Assembly: GCF_029542625.1 (NCBI RefSeq)
Contig: NZ_CP120733.1
Span: 3,534,001 to 3,598,000 of the forward strand
Origin: Tepidibacter hydrothermalis
GTDB lineage: Bacteria; Bacillota; Clostridia; Peptostreptococcales; Peptostreptococcaceae
Direction: 5' to 3'
Length of the DNA stretch: 64,000 nt
Position numbers and translations under genes: made by a program. A model generated the notes under the pieces. That model had not been told where the DNA came from. It saw only the letters and a program-made list of their open reading frames with translations, and searched no databases. How positions within the stretch are numbered: position 1 is the first letter of the stretch; every line of letters begins with the position of its first letter. Shown one piece after another: positions 57,347 through 64,000 of the stretch.

Positions 57347-59395
57347 CTATAGTCCTACTTTTCCCATTCTATTGACTATAACATCTATCATTTCATCAAC
57401 TGCTGTTATCATTCTAGCACAAGCATTATATGACTGTTGAAATTTAATCATATTAGACATCTCTTCATCCATAGATACTCCAGATATAGACTGTCTTGTA
57501 TTTTCTATTTGAGTTACAAGAACACCTTGATTATTTACCATTCTTTCAGCCTCTTGTGCTTCCACTCCAAGATTTGAAACTAGTGATTTAACAAAATCAT
57601 CTGGAGAACCCCATGTAAACATACTGTCATCATGTCTTAAGTCGCCAATAGCCTTTATATTAGAGTTATCACCAGCTATACCTTGTCCATCATCGTTATG
57701 TTTTTTTGCAACTGCTATATAATCTACATCATTTTCTATTTTTGATGATATTTGAATATCTTTAGCTGTTAATTTTTCTACTTCATACCAATTTCCTTCA
57801 TCATCAGCTGCCAACGTATATCCTTTATATGTATCTTCCCATTGTTTTATAGCTTCACTTTCTGTTTTTCCAGCTTCTTTTTGTTTTTGTATATAATCTT
57901 TTATTGATGTAGGAGATGAATCCATACCTATAGCTTCCTTTACAATATCACAACTTTCACCATTTATAGTTATTGTAGGTAAAGTACTGCCTGAAGTCTT
58001 TGGTGTTATAGTCATTTTTCCATCAGTTATATTAATATCTGCAACATTTCCTAACAACTCCCCACTTCCATCTGTTGCTATTGCACCCTCAATCAATGAC
58101 TTAACTGCAGCTTCGTTTTGATTTCCATCTAAATCATCTAACTTATCCTTACTTATCTCATATTTTGTTCCATTTATATTTACAATAATATTGGTATCAG
58201 CACTAATTCCACTTAAATTTTTGGATAAATCCATTTTCGTTCCTTCTAGTTTAGTAAAAATACTAGGATCATGTATTTGATTAGGTCCTAATTTTTCATT
58301 TAAAGTGAATAAGCTAGAATCACTTGTATCTTTTGATATATCTCTATCTTTAAAAAATAAATTTCCTGTTCCTGCTGAGTCTAATCCATATCCTGCAAAG
58401 TGTTGAACGTCAAGTTCTGCTGCGAATCTATTTACAAATTCATCTAATTTTTTCATGTAGTAAGGAATCCCTTTAGCTCCATCTACATCATTAATATTAT
58501 CTCTCATATCTATTTGAGCTTTTAAAGCACCGTTTATATTATCAGTGTTTATAGGAGAACCTGATTCAAACCCAATTTCTCTTACATCAAATTCTATTCC
58601 TAATTCATCTTTATATTTATGAGGCTGTTTTTGCATAACTATACGATCTACTTTATTGTGAGATACTAATGGTTGTCCATTTATAGCAACTATCATTTTT
58701 TTAGAAAGGTTGTCACTTCCTTGGCTAACTTCATTTATTTCTACATCTACAATTTTTGATAAATCATCTAATAGTACATTTCTTTGGTCTCTTAAATCAT
58801 TTGCATTCGATCCACCCATTTCAGCTTGATATATCTGTTCATTAAGACGTGCTATATCATTTGCATATCCATTTATTTGATTTACTGTAGATTCTATAGA
58901 TGCATCTGTATCCTTTATCATTTTCTCAAACTGCGATTGCATTTGATTCATTGAATTAGTAAATGCTATAGCTCTTTCTCTAACTACCGTTCTAGTTGTT
59001 ACTGATGATGCATCCTTTGATAATTCTTCAAATGAACTAAAAAAATCATCCATAACCTTTCTTATTCCACTATCCCCTGGTTCATTCATTATAGCTTCTA
59101 TTTCTTCAAGTGATTTATTTCTAAAATCCCATTGTCCATATACTGTATTTTCACTTCTAAATTTGACATCCAAAAACTCATCTCTTATTTGAGTAACATG
59201 TTTTGAATCTACTCCAGTTCCTATCATTCCCGATCCACCTGGAGAACTTAAAGGATTACTTGCTGATAATTCTATTCTTTGTCTACTATATCCTCGCGTA
59301 TTTGCATTTGCTATATTATGACTTACTGTATTCAATGATTTTTGAGCTGCAAATAATCCAGATTTTGCTATATTCAATCCAAAAAAACTAGACAT
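57347..59395 (-). CDS. flgK: Flagellar hook-associated protein FlgK
   Basis: 682 residues. N-terminal signature SSFFGLNIAKSGLFAAQKSLNTVSHNIANANT (written in part) with the rod/hook-type ANANTRGYSRQR motif, and C-terminal SGVSMDEEMSNMIKFQQSYNACARMI. A ~200-residue central region (residues ~370-560) is an extra variable domain. It forms the first hook-filament junction ring. It lies after flgN and before flgL. Confidence 0.96.
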   Translation of the reverse strand: MSSFFGLNIAKSGLFAAQKSLNTVSHNIANANTRGYSRQRIELSASNPLSSPGGSGMIGTGVDSKHVTQIRDEFLDVKFRSENTVYGQWDFRNKSLEEIEAIMNEPGDSGIRKVMDDFFSSFEELSKDASSVTTRTVVRERAIAFTNSMNQMQSQFEKMIKDTDASIESTVNQINGYANDIARLNEQIYQAEMGGSNANDLRDQRNVLLDDLSKIVDVEINEVSQGSDNLSKKMIVAINGQPLVSHNKVDRIVMQKQPHKYKDELGIEFDVREIGFESGSPINTDNINGALKAQIDMRDNINDVDGAKGIPYYMKKLDEFVNRFAAELDVQHFAGYGLDSAGTGNLFFKDRDISKDTSDSSLFTLNEKLGPNQIHDPSIFTKLEGTKMDLSKNLSGISADTNIIVNINGTKYEISKDKLDDLDGNQNEAAVKSLIEGAIATDGSGELLGNVADINITDGKMTITPKTSGSTLPTITINGESCDIVKEAIGMDSSPTSIKDYIQKQKEAGKTESEAIKQWEDTYKGYTLAADDEGNWYEVEKLTAKDIQISSKIENDVDYIAVAKKHNDDGQGIAGDNSNIKAIGDLRHDDSMFTWGSPDDFVKSLVSNLGVEAQEAERMVNNQGVLVTQIENTRQSISGVSMDEEMSNMIKFQQSYNACARMITAVDEMIDVIVNRMGKVGL

Positions 59396-59410
59396 AACTA
59401 CACCTTCCTT

Positions 59411-59899
59411 TTAATACTTTGTATCAAAAAAATTATTACCTTTATTTTTTTGTTCATTTGCAGATTTTCCATATAACTTCGGTTCTGCTCTTGATGTTAA
59501 AAGATTTATATTAAGATCTAAGTATTCAAGCGTGATATCTAAAAGCTTACTATTAAGATTATTATTGTGTTCAAGCTCCTTTAATATCTTTCTAAGCTCA
59601 TTAGCTATAGAGTTTACTTTTTCACCTTTTTCTTCATCTATATTATTTATAATGTCTTTTATATTTTCTATTTTTTCTATCCCAAGCTCTTTTTGTATAC
59701 TAAGAGTAAGTCCTGCTCTTAACTTTTCAAACTCTATTATTTGCTTAACATAATTTTGTTCTTTTATCATTAAGCTGGAAATTTCTTTTGAATTATTATT
59801 TATTATATGATCCTTCTTTTCCATAGATATTTCTAAAAGACTTTTGTTAATAAGTAATTCTTGGTTTAAAACTTGTATGAATGAATCTATAGATTTCAT
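59411..59899 (-). CDS. flgN: FlgN-family export chaperone
   Basis: 162 residues, helical, matching FlgN (DSFIQVLNQELLINKSLLEISMEKKDHIINNNS and the C-terminal LLDITLEYLDLNINLLTS). FlgN keeps FlgK and FlgL export-competent; the next two genes encode exactly those clients. It is one base after flgM. Confidence 0.88.
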   Translation of the reverse strand: MKSIDSFIQVLNQELLINKSLLEISMEKKDHIINNNSKEISSLMIKEQNYVKQIIEFEKLRAGLTLSIQKELGIEKIENIKDIINNIDEEKGEKVNSIANELRKILKELEHNNNLNSKLLDITLEYLDLNINLLTSRAEPKLYGKSANEQKNKGNNFFDTKY

Positions 59900-59900
59900 A

Positions 59901-60182
59901 TTAACCTCTCCAATTCAAATCTTCTGATATCATAGATTTTGCAATGTTATGCTTATCTATTGTATAAGTTCCATTCTCTATTCTTATTTTTATATCATTT
60001 ACCTTATCTTCTCTTACATCTTCAACATTTTTCAATGCATCCATTGCAATTTGATAATCTTTTCCTTTTTGAGATATTTCTATTTTATCTTCTTTTAAAG
60101 AAACTTTATTTATATTCTGAGATTTATTAGCTTTGTATGCATTCATGACTTTGTGTATGTTACTAACACCATTTATTTTCAT
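59901..60182 (-). CDS. flgM: Anti-sigma factor FlgM
   Basis: 93 residues with the N-terminal MKINGVSNIHKVMNAYK and C-terminal SigmaD-binding helices (QIAMDALKNVEDVREDKVNDIKIRIENGTYTIDKHNIAKSMI region). It holds SigmaD inactive until the hook is completed. A SigmaD promoter upstream gives negative feedback. The start ATG follows AAGGGGTG. Confidence 0.93.
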   Translation of the reverse strand: MKINGVSNIHKVMNAYKANKSQNINKVSLKEDKIEISQKGKDYQIAMDALKNVEDVREDKVNDIKIRIENGTYTIDKHNIAKSMISEDLNWRG

Positions 60183-60216
60183 AAAAAAACACCCCTTGAT
60201 TAATCTTATGCTACTA

Positions 60217-60244
60217 TTATCGACTAAATGGGATGTTTTCTTTA
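60217..60244 (-). promoter_or_regulatory. SigmaD promoter of the flgM-flgN-flgK-flgL operon
   Basis: TAAA-N16-GTCGATAA on the minus strand, ~35 bases before the flgM start. The -35 lies at the end of the yvyF gene. Confidence 0.8.
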
Positions 60245-60253
60245 TATAAATTT

Positions 60254-60643
60254 TTATTTATTATGAGAATGATATTTTGCTTTAGGTGCTTTACTTTCTT
60301 TTAATGATTTCGCAGCTTGAGCAAGTTCTTTTTTTATTTCCGCCTTGCAAACTTCACAATACCTGCCTGTCTTTATACTCTTTGAGCATCTTTCACATGA
60401 AAGTATTGCATTTCCATCTTCAATTATTTCTATTCTTTCTTGTTTTAAGAATTTTATTATAAGTGTCTCTGATACTCCCGTATCCTCTGCAACCTCTTGA
60501 ACCGTTGCACCTGGATTATCATATAGATACTCTCTTACTTTTTTAAAATCAGCATCATCATTAACTCTACATTTAGAACAATAAAGTTCTCCATGTTCAC
60601 TTCCAAACATTCTACCACATTCTTTGCAATTTATAAGCTCCAT
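60254..60643 (-). CDS. yvyF: YvyF-like flagellar operon protein
   Basis: 129 residues with two zinc-finger-like cysteine pairs, CKECG...CSKC and CERCS...CEVC, flanking a helix-turn-helix-like VQEVAEDTGVSETLIIKFLKQ. This is the flagellar operon protein family of B. subtilis YvyF, of unclear regulatory function. It sits between comF and flgM as in B. subtilis. Confidence 0.85.
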   Translation of the reverse strand: MELINCKECGRMFGSEHGELYCSKCRVNDDADFKKVREYLYDNPGATVQEVAEDTGVSETLIIKFLKQERIEIIEDGNAILSCERCSKSIKTGRYCEVCKAEIKKELAQAAKSLKESKAPKAKYHSHNK

Positions 60644-60657
60644 TTAACATTCCTCCC

Positions 60658-61374
60658 TTAATATATATTTTTACCTGTTGCAAATGTAATAGCATATATT
60701 TTATTCGCTCCAGAATTTAATAATTTCTTTGATATTTCATTAACTGTAGTACCTGTTGTAAATATATCATCGACTATTAATAAGTCTTTTTTATATATTT
60801 TATTATCGTTTGTAGCTAAGGTAAACACATTTTGTAGTTTTTTTATTCTTTCTTTTTTCGTTAACTTTGATAAAAATTGAGTATTTTTATTCCTAATGAC
60901 TATATCTAATACTTCTTTTTTATTAATTTTTGATAATTGTTTGCATATAAGTAGTGATTGATTATATCCTCTTTTTCTCAATCTATTTTTATGAAGTGGT
61001 ACAGGTATAATATAATCAAACTTTACCCCTTCATATTCTAACTTATCATTCATAATTTCAGCAATATTATATGCTAAATAAGTTTTAGCTCCATATTTAA
61101 GCGAATATATAAGTTTATGAATATTGTCATCGTATTCAACACAGGATAATGCTCTTGTAAAAACATATTCATTAGTTTCACAATTTGAACATATATCATT
61201 TTTATAAAAATCAGTTAATGGTTTTCCGCAGTTTAAACATCCATTATTTATAAAGTTTAATTTATTAAAACAATCTTTACAAAGAGAATAAGAGTTATTC
61301 TTTGATATTGGATTTTTGCATAATATGCATTTTATATTTCTAGGATATATATAATCTATAAAATCACTTATCAT
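60658..61374 (-). CDS. ComF family phosphoribosyltransferase-like protein
   Basis: 238 residues. An N-terminal zinc finger (CILCKNPIS, CKDC, CLNCGKPL, CSNC) and a C-terminal PRTase fold with LLIVDDIFTTGTTVNEIS. ComF proteins assist DNA uptake; B. subtilis ComFC is the closest functional counterpart. It overlaps the recD2 stop by four bases. No other competence gene is in the window. Confidence 0.9.
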   Translation of the reverse strand: MISDFIDYIYPRNIKCILCKNPISKNNSYSLCKDCFNKLNFINNGCLNCGKPLTDFYKNDICSNCETNEYVFTRALSCVEYDDNIHKLIYSLKYGAKTYLAYNIAEIMNDKLEYEGVKFDYIIPVPLHKNRLRKRGYNQSLLICKQLSKINKKEVLDIVIRNKNTQFLSKLTKKERIKKLQNVFTLATNDNKIYKKDLLIVDDIFTTGTTVNEISKKLLNSGANKIYAITFATGKNIY

Positions 61375-63593
61375 TCTACTAACAATCCTTCGTCTTTAAA
61401 TCTAGAAAGCTTAATATTAAGATTTGAGTATCTATCGTATATTTTATTGTTCTTCACCATATAATCTAAATATTTAATGTCTCCAACTAAAACAACTAGT
61501 TCTTTAGCTCTTGTAACTGCTGTATATAAAAGGTTTCTAGTTAAAAGCATTGGAGGTGCCCATGTTATAGGGATTATCACTACAGGAAATTCACTTCCTT
61601 GACTTTTATGTATTGTAGTACAAAAGCTATGGTCTATTTCATCAAGTTCATTGTAGTCATATTGTGCAATTTTATATTCATCAAATAATATATATACTAT
61701 TTTTTCTTCTTTATCTATATGATATATATATCCTATATCTCCATTATACACACCTTCGCCGTCTTTTGTCTCATCATCATTTTTCCATTTCTTTGTATAA
61801 TTATTTTTTATTTGCATTACTTTATCGCCTACTCTAAATATCCTTTTTTGAAATTTTTCTTCCACCTTAAATTTATCATTTGGATTCAGAACATTTTGAA
61901 GGCATAAATTTAAATTAAATACTCCAGTATCTCCCTTTCTCATTGGGGACAATATTTGTATATCTTTTAAATTATCTATTTTATAATAATCCGGAAGTCT
62001 TTTATGAGCTAAATTAACTATTTCTTTTAATATATCTTCTTTTTCATACTTTGGAATAAAGTAAAAATCTTTTCCTTTTACGTTAAGATCTAATTTTTCG
62101 CCTTTATTTATTTTATGCGCATTAACTACTATCATACTCTCTTTTGCTTGTCTAAATATCTCATCAAGCTTTACAACCTTTATTATATTAGAATCTATTA
62201 TATCTTTTAATACATTTCCCGCTCCAACTGATGGAAGTTGGTCTGAATCACCAACTAATATCACTCTTGTTCCAGGCTTTATAGCTTTAAGTAGGTTATA
62301 CATAAGTAAAATATCTACCATAGACACCTCATCTATTATAACAACATCTGCATCAAGTTGATCATCTTCGCTCTTCATAAATACCATTTCTTCATCTTCT
62401 GATGAATATCCCATTTCAAGTAATCTATGTATTGTCTTAGCTTCTTTACCAGTTGTTTCACTCATCCTCTTTGCAGCTCTTCCGGTTGGTGCTGATAAAT
62501 ATATATTCATTTTTAAATTCTCAAATATTTTTATTATAGTATTTATTGTAGTAGTCTTTCCAGTTCCAGGTCCTCCCGTTACTACCATAACTCCTTTTTG
62601 TAACGCTTGGATTACAGCTTCCTTTTGATTGTTTGCAAGAGTTATATTATCTTCTTTTTCTATTGAAGATATTTCTTTATCTATATTTAATTTTATATCA
62701 TCAAATTCATATTGAGAAAGTTCTATTAATTTCTTACAAACTCCGTTCTCAGATATATAATATGGAATTAAATATATATTATCTTCTACAGGGCCTTTTT
62801 CTATTTGAATTTTTTGATCGAGTGCAAGCTTAAATACAATATCTTTTATGTATTCATCGTTTATTTCGAGTAGTTTAGAAGCTTCTTTTATAAGCTTACT
62901 CTTAGGCAAGTAAGTATGTCCTTCACTTAGACTTTGAGTTAGTGTATATATTATACCTTGAGATATCCTATCTTTTGAATGACGATCTATACCCATTTTA
63001 GTTGCTATATTATCAGCAAGCTTAAATCCTATTCCTCTTATATCTTCTGCTAGTTTATATGGGTTCGTCTCTACTATCTGAATAGATTTATTTTTATATT
63101 TTTTATATATTTTAAGGCAATAGTTAGGAGTTATTCCATACTTTGATAAACTTATTATTAGGTTTCTAAGTTCCCTATTATCTTGAAAGCTCTTTCCTAT
63201 TGTTTCAGCCTTTTTCTTTCCTATCCCATCTACTTGAGTAAGTTTTTCGGGATTCATTTGTATTATATCAAGTGTATTAAGTCCAAATACATCTACTATT
63301 TTTCTAGCCATTTTAGGCCCTATCCCCTTTATAAGTCCAGCGGATAAATATATATATATTCCTTCCTCCGATTCAGGTGTACAGGGAATAAATGAACTCA
63401 CTTCAAACTGAGGTCCATACATCTTATGATTTATCCACTTTCCATCAAGTTCAATAGTCTCACCTACTGTTATAGTCGGCATACATCCTACTATTGTGAC
63501 TTCATCATTTGAGTGTTCAAGGGCGGCTACTGTATATCCATTATCGTCGTTTTTAAATACAATTTCAACTACCATTCCCTTTATTTTTTCCAT
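61371..63593 (-). CDS. recD2: RecD2-family ATP-dependent DNA helicase
   Basis: 740 residues: N-terminal OB-like and helix-hairpin-helix region (GIGKKKAETIGKSF), Walker A VTGGPGTGKTTTINT, Walker B VVIIDEVSMVD, GDSDQLPSVGAGNVL, and the C-terminal TIHKSQGSEFPVVIIP with LLYTAVTRAKELVVLVG. It acts as a 5'-3' helicase in DNA repair, independent of RecBC. It forms an overlapping pair with comF. Confidence 0.95.
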   Translation of the reverse strand: MEKIKGMVVEIVFKNDDNGYTVAALEHSNDEVTIVGCMPTITVGETIELDGKWINHKMYGPQFEVSSFIPCTPESEEGIYIYLSAGLIKGIGPKMARKIVDVFGLNTLDIIQMNPEKLTQVDGIGKKKAETIGKSFQDNRELRNLIISLSKYGITPNYCLKIYKKYKNKSIQIVETNPYKLAEDIRGIGFKLADNIATKMGIDRHSKDRISQGIIYTLTQSLSEGHTYLPKSKLIKEASKLLEINDEYIKDIVFKLALDQKIQIEKGPVEDNIYLIPYYISENGVCKKLIELSQYEFDDIKLNIDKEISSIEKEDNITLANNQKEAVIQALQKGVMVVTGGPGTGKTTTINTIIKIFENLKMNIYLSAPTGRAAKRMSETTGKEAKTIHRLLEMGYSSEDEEMVFMKSEDDQLDADVVIIDEVSMVDILLMYNLLKAIKPGTRVILVGDSDQLPSVGAGNVLKDIIDSNIIKVVKLDEIFRQAKESMIVVNAHKINKGEKLDLNVKGKDFYFIPKYEKEDILKEIVNLAHKRLPDYYKIDNLKDIQILSPMRKGDTGVFNLNLCLQNVLNPNDKFKVEEKFQKRIFRVGDKVMQIKNNYTKKWKNDDETKDGEGVYNGDIGYIYHIDKEEKIVYILFDEYKIAQYDYNELDEIDHSFCTTIHKSQGSEFPVVIIPITWAPPMLLTRNLLYTAVTRAKELVVLVGDIKYLDYMVKNNKIYDRYSNLNIKLSRFKDEGLLVE

Positions 63594-63687
63594 AGCATCT
63601 TCTCCTAAATAGTTATAATACTACTATTATATCAAAAAATTCGTACTTTAATATTTTACTTTATAATCTTATACATAAATTTCAAAT

Positions 63688-63715
63688 TACATAATCATAT
63701 ATATGATGTCGATAT
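63688..63715 (+). promoter_or_regulatory. SigmaD-like promoter of the edge flagellin
   Basis: TACA-N16-GTCGATAT, one mismatch in the -35, about 104 bases before the start codon. Confidence 0.55.
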
Positions 63716-63773
63716 ATATTAAGAATAATATATTATATCAAGGATGATAACGACATTAGTATTATTATTCACA

Positions 63774-63787
63774 AGTTATATGGAACT
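63774..63787 (+). promoter_or_regulatory. Candidate CsrA-binding hairpin in edge flagellin leader
   Basis: AGTT pairs with AACT with ATATGG between, leaving GGA at the loop edge, ~15 bases before CAAGGAGGA. Confidence 0.4.
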
Positions 63788-63818
63788 AATGTCAGAAAAT
63801 TTCAAGGAGGATAAAAAA

Positions 63819-64000
63819 ATGATAATAAGTCATAACATTAATGCAATTAATTCACACCGGACAATGCATCAAAACATTTTAACACAAAAAAAATCTATTG
63901 AAAAATTATCTTCAGGCCTTAGAATAAACAGAGCTGGAGATGATGCAGCAGGACTTGCAATATCAGAAAAAATGAAATCACAAGTCAGAGGACTAAACCA
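63819..64000 (+). CDS. Flagellin, N-terminal part (runs off the window)
   Basis: The first 60 residues are visible: [19 protein letters not shown] and [18 protein letters not shown], the flagellin D0/D1 signature. The gene continues past the right edge. The start ATG follows AAGGAGGATAAAAAA. It is on the plus strand, opposite to the other three flagellins, with its own SigmaD-like promoter. Confidence 0.95.
   Translation, partial: MIISHNINAINSHRTMHQNILTQKKSIEKLSSGLRINRAGDDAAGLAISEKMKSQVRGLN

Overview
The window is very AT-rich, Gram-positive DNA (extended AGGAGG-type ribosome sites, ATG/GTG/TTG starts) and looks like a motile anaerobic member of the Clostridia, plausibly Peptostreptococcaceae-like. 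The genus cannot be fixed from sequence alone. Supporting signs are a 2[4Fe-4S] ferredoxin beside the NADH sensor Rex, an anaerobic-type glycerol-3-phosphate oxidation cluster, a lysine-methylated multi-flagellin system, and the B. subtilis-like gene order comF-yvyF-flgM-flgN-flgK-flgL-fliW-csrA-flagellin-flaG-fliD-fliS-(fliT position)-hpf-secA-prfB. Almost all genes lie on the minus strand.

Layout. 0.2-8.1 kb: an unassigned P-loop ATPase with an Asp23-like tail, then a glycerol regulon: GlpP antiterminator, an attenuated leader, two small paired membrane proteins in the place of a glycerol facilitator, glycerol kinase, and a three-gene FAD/Fe-S glycerol-3-phosphate dehydrogenase-like unit. 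8.1-11.1 kb: a decayed membrane-protein gene (possibly ClC) and a proton antiporter behind a fluoride riboswitch. 11.3-17 kb: ferredoxin, rex, an ABC-F ATPase and the tsaE-tsaB-rimI-tsaD tRNA-modification operon. 17-21 kb: a two-component system with two exported proteins. 21-29 kb: an FMN-riboswitch-controlled ribU and an operon tex-hybrid kinase-kinase-amidohydrolase. 29-64 kb: flagellar region II, interrupted by housekeeping genes (prfB, secA, hpf) and an IS3-family element.

How the flagellar part works. Eight sites match the SigmaD pattern TAAA-N15/16-NNCGATAW, upstream of yaaR, a FliK-like gene, the 781-residue flagellin, flaG-fliD, the leader of csrA copy 1, the 565-residue flagellin, flgM and the flagellin at the right edge. 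There are four flagellins, two flagellin lysine methylases, two fliS genes, FliW and three CsrA paralogues. Several flagellin leaders carry a small hairpin with GGA in or beside its loop, a few bases upstream of a GGA-rich Shine-Dalgarno. This is the layout of the B. subtilis hag leader and suggests an enlarged FliW-CsrA-flagellin homeostat. The leader of csrA copy 1 is itself a SigmaD-driven RNA of about 170 nt with GGA motifs, ending in a terminator-like hairpin whose loop is AGGAC.

The most novel signal is non-coding: a ~204-nt, long-hairpin RNA-like element present three times (1214-1417, 9366-9568, 55434-55637). Its stems change sequence between copies while keeping their pairing, and its apical loop is almost invariant. 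I do not recognise it. Two of the copies are preceded by a second conserved terminator-like hairpin. Other points worth a look are a DnaA-box cluster at 40.6 kb and a GC-rich, structured, non-coding block beside the IS3 element.
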